This document shows positions 8,461-16,449 of a stretch of 44,664 bases of DNA, piece by piece. Both the position numbers and the translations under genes were made by a program. The stretch is taken from NCBI GenBank assembly GCA_023392945.1, contig JAEWNB010000089.1:1-44664 (forward strand), written 5' to 3'. Position 1 is the first letter of the stretch. Every line of letters begins with the position of its first letter. The stretch is from Bacteroidota bacterium (GTDB lineage Bacteria; Bacteroidota; Bacteroidia; Bacteroidales; WCHB1-69). Under the pieces are notes generated by a model that saw nothing but the letters and a program-made list of their open reading frames with translations, was not told the origin of the DNA and did not search any database.

Positions 8461-8502
8461 TAAAAAAAAAACGATGATTTTTTTAAATATTCAAAAATCA
8501 TC
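8461..8502 (-). terminator. Rho-independent terminator after pyrI
   Basis: Read on the - strand, GATGATTTTT (8502-8493) pairs with AAAAATCATC (8482-8473) across a 10-nt loop and is followed, after CG, by a run of ten T (8471-8462). It lies 15 nt past the pyrI stop and isolates pyrBI from ftsQ. Confidence 0.8.
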
Positions 8503-8517
8503 AATGTCTAATCATTT

Positions 8518-8949
8518 TCACTTTGGATAAGGAATCACGATATCATCGCAGTATTCACAACGGTAGGAACCCTTTTCTTTATCTACAAGGTGAAAAACTT
8601 GATCGAAATAGGTCTCAATAGAAGTGACACAACGGGGATTTTTACAAATGATAATATTCTTAACAACTTTAGGGACTTCCAGTTTTACTTTTTGAGTAAT
8701 TTTACCATCTTCAATAATATTAATGGTAATATTTGGATCTATCAATCCCAAAAAATCATAATCAATATTAATGGCATTATTAATTTTTATAATATCCTTT
8801 TTACCCATTATCTTACTGAAAGCATTGTGAATAAGGGCAACAGTATATTCGGCTTTATCTAATTTGAGATAATTAAACAATTGGATTCCGTAACCGGCTT
8901 GGATATGGTCAATTACAATTCCTTTTTCAATACTGGTAATTTCTAACAT
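8518..8949 (-). CDS. pyrI: Aspartate carbamoyltransferase regulatory chain
   Basis: 143 residues. Regulatory subunit of the ATCase dodecamer; it binds nucleotide effectors in its N-terminal domain and contacts PyrB through a C-terminal zinc domain. Seen: GIVIDHIQAGYGIQLF at the start, MGKKDIIKI in the middle, and the four zinc cysteines as CKNPRC and CEYC near the end. It starts 10 nt after pyrB, with no Shine-Dalgarno. The sequence resembles clostridial PyrI, from memory, more than the longer Bacteroides type, which begins with about ten extra residues. A strong terminator follows. Confidence 0.95.
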   Translation of the reverse strand: MLEITSIEKGIVIDHIQAGYGIQLFNYLKLDKAEYTVALIHNAFSKIMGKKDIIKINNAINIDYDFLGLIDPNITINIIEDGKITQKVKLEVPKVVKNIIICKNPRCVTSIETYFDQVFHLVDKEKGSYRCEYCDDIVIPYPK

Positions 8950-8959
8950 GATTTGATTT

Positions 8960-9883
8960 TTAATAAATTCCTAAAAGTTTTAAAATTAACGCCATACGAA
9001 CAAACATGCCATTTTTAGCCTGAACAAAATATTGAGCGCGGGGATCTGCATCAACATCGGTGCTTATTTCATTAACACGTGGAAGGGGATGTAAAATGTA
9101 AGTGTCCTGTTTGGCATATTTCATTTTATCCATATCCAAAATAAAGCGGTCTTTCAAACGAATATAGTCTTCTTCGTTGAAGAATCTTTCTTTTTGAACA
9201 CGCGTCATGTATAAGAAGTCAAGTTCGCCCATATAAGGTTCCATTTTTTCCACCTCTTCGAAAGGAATGCCCTTCTTTTTAATAATTTCTTCTCTGATAT
9301 ATTCAGGAACTCTTAATTCTTCGGGAGAAATAAGGATAAATTTCACACCCTCATAATTGCTTAAGAATTTGATCAGGGAATGCACAGTTCTGCCAAATTT
9401 CAAATCTCCGCAAAAACCGTAAACTTTATTTTCAACATTTCCCTTCAGACGTTCAATAGTTAATATGTCTGTAAGGGTTTGTGTTGGATGCTGATGCCCG
9501 CCGTCACCGGCATTGATTATCGGCATAGTAATGTAGTGATTTGCCACTCTTGGAGCTCCTTCTTTGGGATGTCTCATAACGGCAATGTCAGCATAGCATT
9601 CAATGGTACGAATAGTATCGGCAATACTTTCTCCTTTCGCTGTTGAGCTGGAATTTGGTTCAGAAAAGCCAATTATTTTTCCCCCAAGTCTTAGCATTGC
9701 AGCCTCAAAACTGAAACGAGTACGAGTGCTTGGTTCATAAAAAAGAGTTGCTAAGATTTTACCCTCACAACTCTTACTGTATTTTTCCGGATTCGAAATA
9801 ATTTGGTGTGCCAAATCAAATATTTCGCGAAATTCCTCGCGAGTGAAATCCGAAGGATCTATTAAACTTCTACCTGCTAACAA
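8960..9883 (-). CDS. pyrB: Aspartate carbamoyltransferase catalytic chain, TTG start
   Basis: 307 residues. Makes carbamoyl-aspartate from carbamoyl phosphate and aspartate, the first committed step of pyrimidine synthesis. Seen: STRTR at 52-56 for carbamoyl phosphate, K83 in the mobile loop from the neighbouring chain, HPTQTLTD at 132-139, and HPLPR near the C-terminus. The start is TTG 9883-9881: no ATG occurs before residue 64, which is already past STRTR, and a perfect AGGAGG lies 8 nt upstream. Both traits are unusual beside the other genes here, and the protein resembles clostridial PyrB. It forms an operon with pyrI under its own promoter. Confidence 0.95.
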   Translation of the reverse strand: MLAGRSLIDPSDFTREEFREIFDLAHQIISNPEKYSKSCEGKILATLFYEPSTRTRFSFEAAMLRLGGKIIGFSEPNSSSTAKGESIADTIRTIECYADIAVMRHPKEGAPRVANHYITMPIINAGDGGHQHPTQTLTDILTIERLKGNVENKVYGFCGDLKFGRTVHSLIKFLSNYEGVKFILISPEELRVPEYIREEIIKKKGIPFEEVEKMEPYMGELDFLYMTRVQKERFFNEEDYIRLKDRFILDMDKMKYAKQDTYILHPLPRVNEISTDVDADPRAQYFVQAKNGMFVRMALILKLLGIY

Positions 9884-9891
9884 AATAATTT

Positions 9892-9897
9892 CCTCCT
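9892..9897 (-). promoter_or_regulatory. Strong Shine-Dalgarno fixing the TTG start of pyrB
   Basis: AGGAGG on the - strand, 8 nt before the TTG codon. It is unusually perfect for Bacteroidota, where such sites are rare. CCTTT a few bases upstream could pair with AAAGG and partly hide it. Confidence 0.7.
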
Positions 9898-9954
9898 TTG
9901 CTTTTTAAAGGTTATGTGACTAATTAAAATAAAATACATCTTGAAAAGTTTTGG

Positions 9955-9962
9955 CAAAAATA
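9955..9962 (-). promoter_or_regulatory. -7 promoter element for pyrBI
   Basis: TATTTTTG on the - strand, giving a leader of roughly 65 nt. No clear -33 TTG. The remaining gap to 10158 is AT-rich and holds nothing else I can recognise. Confidence 0.45.
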
Positions 9963-10158
9963 CAAAAAATAATTTTTTTTTAGATTTATCACTTTCATTT
10001 TTCTGCTAATATATTATCTATCAGTATTATATTTTTTTGATGCTGATATATATTGAAATCCGGAAATTTTTTTTTGCCCATATTTAAATCCCCAAATAAA
10101 AAGCAATAACTGAACTTTCTAAAAATGAATTGGATACAAATGAATTAAGATTGTTTCC

Positions 10159-11469
10159 TTACTTTATTGCGGTTGACTTATCATAATCCCAAAACAATTT
10201 TCGAATCTCATCGGAAAAATGAAATGATTCTGAAATTGTGCCGTCGGGCAAAGAAAAAATAAAGAGCTCGTTTCCGGAAGAGGCCGCCACCTGAGAGGTT
10301 ACTTCATTATAGTCAATATTCTTTACGTTTTCTTTAGTCAGGATGACGCTAAAAGTATTAGGAGAATTCAAATCATAATACAAAATACCCTTGTCGGTTC
10401 CCAAAAGAAAAGTTTTTTCCGAAATTTTTTCTACATCAAGCAGCACATAATTCACATTTGATGCAATCACAGTTATTCCTGATAGAAAATAATACAAATT
10501 AGCAATTTTTAATCCCTCGTCGGTATTGTAGAACAGGGTTATGTTATTCTCATCTCGGGGAACCCAGGCAACTAAATCATAGTCAAATATAATATTCTGA
10601 ATCAGGTTCATGCCCAAATTATAGACAGCGATTCTCTCTTGTTGCCCAATTCCTTTATGAGATTCATATAAAAAAGAAATTCCGTTATAAACCAGCATTT
10701 TTTTAACAGTATAATTAGGTAAAGCAGGGAATAAAGTTGTTATTACTCCGGAATGATTATAAATGGTGAGATTGGAGTTATAGTCACCTACATACAATCG
10801 GTGGTCAATGAGTTCAATTCCCTGAAACCACTCCTCTGAATTTTGTTTAAGCTGAGAGATAGTCCAATTGGCAGCTTTGGTTTGAAGATTAATGGCCGAC
10901 ATATTGCCGTATGATTTTGGAAAAAGATATAATTGTTCGTAGAAATAGTCAATTCTTGCGTCAAAAAAGTCGATATTATATTGTGCCCAAAGGGAAGAAA
11001 CATAATTAGTATCAACATGATAGATATCGGTCTGATGAGAAGATGCTTGAATAATTGCAAATAAGCCCAGTGATTTTGTAGAAATACCCTTTATGTTAAT
11101 TTTTACAGATTTTCCAACTACATTATTTCCATCACTGGCAATACATTTTAAATAATAAATCCCGCTACTCAAGGTCGTGTCCACAATAGGATAGTAATCA
11201 CTAATTTCCAGTGAATTTTCATGAGAATAAAAGTGCTTGTATTTACCGAGCATTCTGTTTTGTTCATCAAGCAGCACAATAGAGATGCTGCTGACCTGAA
11301 CATTATCTATGACATATAAATGAAAATAGATGGAATCACCCACCTCAAAATGGGAGTTTTCTGATGGGGCAATAATAGTAATTATCGGGGGTAAAGTATC
11401 ATCCTTATGACAGCTGCTCACTATCAATAACAAAAAGATTATAAACAGGGTGAATTTTTTAAGTATCAT
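10159..11469 (-). CDS. Predicted surface lipoprotein with Ig-like domain and propeller-like region
   Basis: 436 residues from ATG 11469. A longer frame begins with TTG at 11499, which lies ahead of the likely transcript start set by the -7 element at 11496-11489. A type II signal peptide ends in VSSC (Cys20). The next residues, H-K-D-D, match the lipoprotein export signal described in Capnocytophaga (K followed by two acidic residues), so the protein is probably on the cell surface. Residues about 25-125 look like an Ig-like domain (TIIAPSENSHFEVGDSIYF). The rest contains repeated hydrophobic beta strands resembling a propeller. Ligand and role are unknown. Confidence 0.75.
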   Translation of the reverse strand: MILKKFTLFIIFLLLIVSSCHKDDTLPPIITIIAPSENSHFEVGDSIYFHLYVIDNVQVSSISIVLLDEQNRMLGKYKHFYSHENSLEISDYYPIVDTTLSSGIYYLKCIASDGNNVVGKSVKINIKGISTKSLGLFAIIQASSHQTDIYHVDTNYVSSLWAQYNIDFFDARIDYFYEQLYLFPKSYGNMSAINLQTKAANWTISQLKQNSEEWFQGIELIDHRLYVGDYNSNLTIYNHSGVITTLFPALPNYTVKKMLVYNGISFLYESHKGIGQQERIAVYNLGMNLIQNIIFDYDLVAWVPRDENNITLFYNTDEGLKIANLYYFLSGITVIASNVNYVLLDVEKISEKTFLLGTDKGILYYDLNSPNTFSVILTKENVKNIDYNEVTSQVAASSGNELFIFSLPDGTISESFHFSDEIRKLFWDYDKSTAIK

Positions 11470-11488
11470 GAACCAATTTAGAAGAAAA

Positions 11489-11496
11489 CAAAAATA
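11489..11496 (-). promoter_or_regulatory. -7 promoter element for the surface lipoprotein
   Basis: TATTTTTG on the - strand, 20 nt before the ATG at 11469. It overlaps the alternative upstream TTG codon and argues against it. Confidence 0.5.
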
Positions 11497-11546
11497 CAAT
11501 TTATTCTTTTAAAATTAGTTATCATAAAAAGCTAAAAATATTTTAT

Positions 11547-11554
11547 TATATTTG
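11547..11554 (+). promoter_or_regulatory. -7 promoter element for the alkyltransferase gene
   Basis: TATATTTG, 16 nt before the ATG at 11571, giving a very short leader. It diverges from the lipoprotein promoter 50 nt away. Confidence 0.5.
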
Positions 11555-11570
11555 CCAAAAAATAAGCGAC

Positions 11571-12218
11571 ATGGCTAAGATTCTTGCACCCCATATTGCT
11601 CAAAATGGTGGCCGACCGAATAAGACAGTAATAAGAATTACTGAAATGGAGATTCACGAGCAAAAAAAGCTTAAAAAGCAATTAATCATTTGTTACAGTT
11701 ATCTGGAGACTCCTTTTGGGAAAATGTTAGTAGCCAACACCCGTAAGGGGATTTGTTATATGGGTTTTGCCGATAAGGATTTTAAAGTGATTAAAGAATT
11801 GAAATATCGTTTTCCCAAGGCGGTTTTAAAGCAGGAATTGACCCAGAAGCAAAAGGATGCCATTCAGATTTTCCTTAGAGACTGGAAATGTATACCCAAA
11901 ATACAACTTCATATCAAAGGAACTGATTTTCAGTTGAAAGTATGGAAAGAATTAATCAAAATTCCGGTAGGAAAAGTTACAACTTATGGAGAGATAGCAG
12001 CAAAAATAGGTCATCCCAAAGCCTCTCGAGCGGTAGGGACTGCTGTGGGTAAAAATCCGGTTGTTTACCTGATTCCGTGTCATCGTGTCATTTGTGCCAA
12101 TGGTGGGTTAGGAGGTTTTTTCTGGAATTTGCAAAGAAAGATTGATTTTCTCAATTGTGAAGCTGTCGGAAACAAAAAATCCGTTTCATCCAAAAGTTGG
12201 CAACCTACTTTCTTTTGA
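11571..12218 (+). CDS. ogt: Methylated-DNA--protein-cysteine S-methyltransferase
   Basis: 215 residues. Suicide DNA repair protein that moves the alkyl group from O6-alkylguanine to its own cysteine. The active site IPCHRVI holds Cys170 and is preceded by the helix-turn-helix region GKVTTYGEIAAKIGHPKASRAVG, with the arginine finger in ASRAVG. The N-terminal domain begins near YLETPFGKMLVA; about 35 extra basic residues precede it, and whether they are translated depends on the ATG at 11571, which fits the promoter. It stands alone, divergent from a lipoprotein gene. Confidence 0.93.
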   Translation: MAKILAPHIAQNGGRPNKTVIRITEMEIHEQKKLKKQLIICYSYLETPFGKMLVANTRKGICYMGFADKDFKVIKELKYRFPKAVLKQELTQKQKDAIQIFLRDWKCIPKIQLHIKGTDFQLKVWKELIKIPVGKVTTYGEIAAKIGHPKASRAVGTAVGKNPVVYLIPCHRVICANGGLGGFFWNLQRKIDFLNCEAVGNKKSVSSKSWQPTFF

Positions 12219-12295
12219 TTGCCTAAAAATGAGATATTTATCTTTCATTAAATATGAAAATATAACAGGAGAATTAGCCCGTCAAAATAAAGTCG

Positions 12296-12303
12296 TATTT
12301 TTG
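12296..12303 (+). promoter_or_regulatory. -7 promoter element for the polyprenyl synthase-mrdA-rodA operon
   Basis: TATTTTTG followed by C, 20 nt upstream of the ATG at 12324. No clear -33 TTG. Confidence 0.5.
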
Positions 12304-12323
12304 CATTTCTAAATCATTTTTGG

Positions 12324-13286
12324 ATGAATAATTCATTGAATAGTCATTTTATCAAACTTACTTCTGATAAACCCCCGGCTACTTTATATAAGCCAATAGA
12401 ATATATTCTCTTACAGGAAGGAAAGCGCATCAGACCTAAGCTTGTGTTGCTCTCAACCGAACTTTTTGAAGGAGATTCAAAAGTAGCTTTCTTTGCTGCA
12501 GCCGGATTTGAAATGTTACACAATTTTACGCTCATCCACGATGACATCATGGACAATGCTCCCATACGCCGGGGAAAAGAAACTGTTTATAAAAAATGGA
12601 ATGCTAATATTGCAATTTTATCAGGAGATGCTTTGGCAACAATGGCACTCGAGGAAATTTTAAAAGCCCCGACTGACAGCGAAACCGTTTTAAAGCTTGT
12701 TTCTCTTTTTGCCAGAACATCGATTGAAATTTGTGAAGGACAGCAATATGATCTGAATTTTGAAACAACAGAAAACGTGACCATTGCTGAATACCTTGAA
12801 ATGATTAGACTTAAAACGGCCGTCATGCTTGCCGCCTGTTTGAAAGCAGGAGCTATTATTTCACAGACCACCGTAGAAAATCAAAACAATATATATCAGT
12901 ACGGGATTAATTTGGGAATTGCTTTTCAGCTAATGGATGATTTGCTGGATGTCTATTCAGATAAAACAATTTTCGGAAAAGAGATCGGTGGAGATATTGA
13001 GTCCAACAAAAAAACATACTTATATTTAAGAGCCTTTCAGGATGGCAACGATTCACAGAGGCATATATTAAAGCAGCAGTTTGCTTCTTTGGAAACGAAA
13101 GAAAAGGAAAAGTTCGCTATTGTAAAAGGACTATTCGACGATCTTGATATCAAAACAAAAACCGAAATTCTTATTCAGGAATATATTGAGAAAGCGTATT
13201 CATCACTTGACAAAATAACTGTTGCTTCCGAAAAAAAAGAACAGTTAATTGAAATGACGGCATATCTTTGTAAAAGAAATAAATAG
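12324..13286 (+). CDS. Polyprenyl synthetase (trans-isoprenyl diphosphate synthase)
   Basis: 320 residues. Condenses isopentenyl diphosphate with an allylic diphosphate to make longer prenyl diphosphates. The first aspartate-rich motif is HDDIMD (D73, D74, D77) and the second LMDDLLD. Basic GKRIRP (33-38) binds diphosphate. Phenylalanine F68 sits five residues before the first motif, which in this family tends to limit product length to about C15-C20, but this is only a hint. The stop directly abuts the mrdA ATG, so it is co-translated with cell-wall elongation genes. It may feed undecaprenyl phosphate or menaquinone synthesis. Confidence 0.92.
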   Translation: MNNSLNSHFIKLTSDKPPATLYKPIEYILLQEGKRIRPKLVLLSTELFEGDSKVAFFAAAGFEMLHNFTLIHDDIMDNAPIRRGKETVYKKWNANIAILSGDALATMALEEILKAPTDSETVLKLVSLFARTSIEICEGQQYDLNFETTENVTIAEYLEMIRLKTAVMLAACLKAGAIISQTTVENQNNIYQYGINLGIAFQLMDDLLDVYSDKTIFGKEIGGDIESNKKTYLYLRAFQDGNDSQRHILKQQFASLETKEKEKFAIVKGLFDDLDIKTKTEILIQEYIEKAYSSLDKITVASEKKEQLIEMTAYLCKRNK

Positions 13287-15095
13287 ATGGACTCATTCAA
13301 TCAAAAGAGATCATATATTATTATTGGGTTAATGCTGTTAATAGTTTTGATATACCTTATCCGAATATTTTATTTACAGGTTATTGATGATTACTATAAA
13401 AAGTCGGCAGATGAAAATGCCTTGCGATACATTACAGAGCATCCTGCCAGAGGGCTGATTTACGATCGAAATGATTCTTTACTGGTATATAATGAGCCTG
13501 TATATGATCTAATGGTTGTTCCCAAAGAACTTCGAAGTTTTGATACGATGGATTTGTGCAGGATTTTAGATATTGATAAGGAGACATTATTAAAAAGAAT
13601 AGAAAAAGCCAGAAAATATTCTCCTTTAATACCAAGCACTTTTGATCAGCAAATGTCGAAAGAAGATTACGGATATCTGCAAGAAAAACTTTACAAATTC
13701 CCCGGATTTTTTGTTCAGAGCCGAACCTTGAGATATTATCCCGAGCCTATTGCAGCACATGTTTTGGGATATGTAGGAGAAGTAAATCAAGAAATATTGG
13801 AAAATGATTCTTATTATCAACTGGGAGATTATATTGGAATCAGCGGTATTGAAAAAACTTACGAGCAGGAACTTCGTGGAATTAAGGGAAAGAGGGTTGT
13901 ATTGGTGGATGTTCATAATCGTGAAAAGGGAAGTTACCGCAACGGCGAAGAGGATGTAGTGGCTGTTGCCGGAACTCCGTTATGGAGCACTTTGTCGCTG
14001 ACTGTTCAGAGGTATGGGGAATTATTGATGACCAACAAGCGGGGTAGTATTGTGGCCATTGAGCCGGCAACAGGAGAAATACTATGCATTGTTTCCACTC
14101 CCAGTTACGATCCCAATCTGTTGGTAGGTAAGAATCGGGGAAAGAACTACTCTATGTTAAGTCAGGACAAAGAAAAGAAGCCACTTTATGACAGGGCTTT
14201 ACAGGCCATGTATCCCCCGGGGTCAACTTTTAAGCTGGCAAATGGTTTAATAGGGCAGGAAGAGGGTGTTATCAACCCCTCTTCGGTATATGGTTGTTCT
14301 GGTGGTTATAATATTGGAAATCACACTATTGCTTGTCACCATTCAGGACCGGTAAATCTGATCGGAGCAGTTAAATCTTCCTGCAATACTTATTTTTGCA
14401 GAGCTTTTTACAATATTGTCTCTAATAAGAAAAAATACAAAACCGTTCAGCAGGGTTATCAGGCATGGAAAGATCACATCAATGCATTAGGTTTTGGGAA
14501 GACATTTGATACTGACTTGCCTTTTGAAAGCAAAGGCATTATTCCGTCTGTTGATTATTTTAACAAATTATACAATGGTCATTGGAATGGGAATTCAATT
14601 GTCTCCATGGGAATTGGGCAGGGAGAAGCAGCAACTACGCCTTTACAAATGGCTAATTTATTAGCCATCATAGCAAACAGGGGTTATTATATCAAGCCTC
14701 ATATTATCAGGGCTATTGGAACAAAGGATAATTTTAGTAATCGTTTTACAGAAAAAATTGATGCCAAAATTTCACCCCAATATTATGATCCCATCATTCA
14801 GGGAATGGAGATGGCAGTAATATCAGGAACAGCGGTATCGGCACAGATTCCGGGGATCAGAGTTGCCGGAAAGACCGGTACTGCACAGAATCCACATGGG
14901 CGTGATCACTCTGTTTTTGCATGTTTTGCTCCTATTGAAAAGCCACAAATAGTGGTTTTTGTCCTTATTGAAAATGGTGGTTGGGGTTCAGTAGTGGCGT
15001 CCCCCATTGCGAGTTTAATAATGGAACTTTACCTCACGGGTGAGGTGAAAAGGAAAGACCTTGAAAAAAATATAATTGCAATGTCATTAATGTAA
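13287..15095 (+). CDS. mrdA: Penicillin-binding protein 2 (elongasome transpeptidase)
   Basis: 602 residues. Cross-links peptidoglycan during cell elongation as partner of RodA. One N-terminal membrane anchor (about 10-30), a pedestal region beginning at HPARGLIYDRN, then the transpeptidase domain with S313-T-F-K316 (active serine), S365-C-N367, and K529-T-G531. All three penicillin-binding motifs are intact. Its ATG follows the previous stop with no gap, and its stop overlaps the rodA start in TAATG, so all three genes form a coupled operon. MreBCD, the usual upstream neighbours, are absent here. Confidence 0.97.
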   Translation: MDSFNQKRSYIIIGLMLLIVLIYLIRIFYLQVIDDYYKKSADENALRYITEHPARGLIYDRNDSLLVYNEPVYDLMVVPKELRSFDTMDLCRILDIDKETLLKRIEKARKYSPLIPSTFDQQMSKEDYGYLQEKLYKFPGFFVQSRTLRYYPEPIAAHVLGYVGEVNQEILENDSYYQLGDYIGISGIEKTYEQELRGIKGKRVVLVDVHNREKGSYRNGEEDVVAVAGTPLWSTLSLTVQRYGELLMTNKRGSIVAIEPATGEILCIVSTPSYDPNLLVGKNRGKNYSMLSQDKEKKPLYDRALQAMYPPGSTFKLANGLIGQEEGVINPSSVYGCSGGYNIGNHTIACHHSGPVNLIGAVKSSCNTYFCRAFYNIVSNKKKYKTVQQGYQAWKDHINALGFGKTFDTDLPFESKGIIPSVDYFNKLYNGHWNGNSIVSMGIGQGEAATTPLQMANLLAIIANRGYYIKPHIIRAIGTKDNFSNRFTEKIDAKISPQYYDPIIQGMEMAVISGTAVSAQIPGIRVAGKTGTAQNPHGRDHSVFACFAPIEKPQIVVFVLIENGGWGSVVASPIASLIMELYLTGEVKRKDLEKNIIAMSLM

Positions 15096-16348
15096 TGTTT
15101 ATAGAAAATCGTCAAAAAGTATCCAAAGGATTTGATCCCTTGTTAATTGTAATCTACATCATTTTAGTGGTGGTAGGGTGGATGGCTATTTTTTCCTCCT
15201 GTTACGATCCGGGTTCTTTCGTGAATATTTTTGACACCGGGACTGCGTATGGAAAACAACTTATATGGATAGGAACATCAGTATTGATTGCCATAGGGAT
15301 TCTGTTAATTGATGCTCGGATCTATCAGAATTATTCTTACCACATTTATATCTCTTTTTTAGTCTTGATGTTATTGGTTCTCCTTGTGGGTACAGAAATT
15401 TCAGGCGCCAAAGCATGGATTAAAGTGGGAGGATTCAGCATACAGCCTAGTGAATTTATGAAAATGGCTACGGCTTTGGCAATGGCAAAGTTTTTAAATG
15501 AAGGAAAAACAAGCAGTGAAAAAAGAAATATATGGTTGCTCTCTTTTCTAATTATCTTAATCCCGATTCTTATTGTATTTCTGCAAAGGGATACAGGCTC
15601 TGCCCTTGTTTTTTTCTCTTTTATTATCCTTTTTTACAGAGAAGGAATGAGTGGAAGATTGTTCCTTTATGGAGCATTTGCAATTTTCATTTTTGTTTTT
15701 ACACTCTATTTTAATGAAATTTATGCAATCGCGTTGCTATTATTTATTTTTATTGTTACAACAGTCATTTCCAAAAAAGAAAAAAAGAAACTGATCAGAA
15801 ATGCTTTTTTATTGGGATTAAGCATAGCCTTTGTTTTTTTGGTAAACATTGCCTACAATCATGTTTTCCAACCACATCAAAAACAACGTATTGAGTCAAT
15901 GTTGGGAAAAACCTCTGACCCTAAAGGGGCTGACTTTAATCTTAATCAGTCTAAAATTGCCATCGGTTCAGGCGGTTTTTTCGGAAAAGGCTATTTGAAT
16001 GGTACTCAGACCAAATTCGATTTTGTACCGGAACAGAGTACTGATTTCATTTTTTGCAGTATTGGAGAGGAGTGGGGGTTTGTTGGTTCTTTTGTGATTT
16101 TATCACTCTTTTTAGCTTTAATAATTAGAATAATTTTATTATCTGAACGACATCGAAATCCATTTGTGCGATACTATGGTTATGGAATAGCCGGTATTAT
16201 ATTTTTCCACTTTATTATCAATATCGGGATGACCATTGGGCTTCTTCCCATAATCGGGATTCCGTTACCTTTTATAAGTTATGGTGGCTCCTCGCTTTGG
16301 GCTTTTACCTCCATGCTTTTCATTTTTATTAAACTTAACGATAGTTAA
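15095..16348 (+). CDS. rodA: Rod shape-determining SEDS glycosyltransferase RodA
   Basis: 417 residues with about ten membrane helices. SEDS-family peptidoglycan polymerase that uses lipid II and works with PBP2. Seen: GAKAWIKVGGFSIQPSEF, characteristic of SEDS proteins, FVPEQSTDFIF in the large extracytoplasmic loop, and PLPFISYGGSSLW at the end. It starts within the mrdA stop (TAATG), so its production is tied to PBP2. The gene ends 101 nt before manC, where TAAGATAA and TTATCTTA (16374-16401) could form a weak hairpin. Confidence 0.96.
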   Translation: MFIENRQKVSKGFDPLLIVIYIILVVVGWMAIFSSCYDPGSFVNIFDTGTAYGKQLIWIGTSVLIAIGILLIDARIYQNYSYHIYISFLVLMLLVLLVGTEISGAKAWIKVGGFSIQPSEFMKMATALAMAKFLNEGKTSSEKRNIWLLSFLIILIPILIVFLQRDTGSALVFFSFIILFYREGMSGRLFLYGAFAIFIFVFTLYFNEIYAIALLLFIFIVTTVISKKEKKKLIRNAFLLGLSIAFVFLVNIAYNHVFQPHQKQRIESMLGKTSDPKGADFNLNQSKIAIGSGGFFGKGYLNGTQTKFDFVPEQSTDFIFCSIGEEWGFVGSFVILSLFLALIIRIILLSERHRNPFVRYYGYGIAGIIFFHFIINIGMTIGLLPIIGIPLPFISYGGSSLWAFTSMLFIFIKLNDS

Positions 16349-16415
16349 TAATTATTGAAATGGTTGGTCATTGTAAGATAATAAACGATTTCCTTATCTT
16401 AAAAACAAAAAGATG

Positions 16416-16423
16416 TATCTTTG
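16416..16423 (+). promoter_or_regulatory. -7 promoter element for the mannose-1-phosphate guanylyltransferase
   Basis: TATCTTTG followed by C, an excellent match to TAnnTTTG, 26 nt before the ATG at 16450. An inverted repeat TAAGATAA/TTATCTTA just upstream (16374-16401) could be an operator or a weak terminator of rodA. Confidence 0.6.
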
Positions 16424-16449
16424 CAAACTTAAAATAATAACTATCAGTT

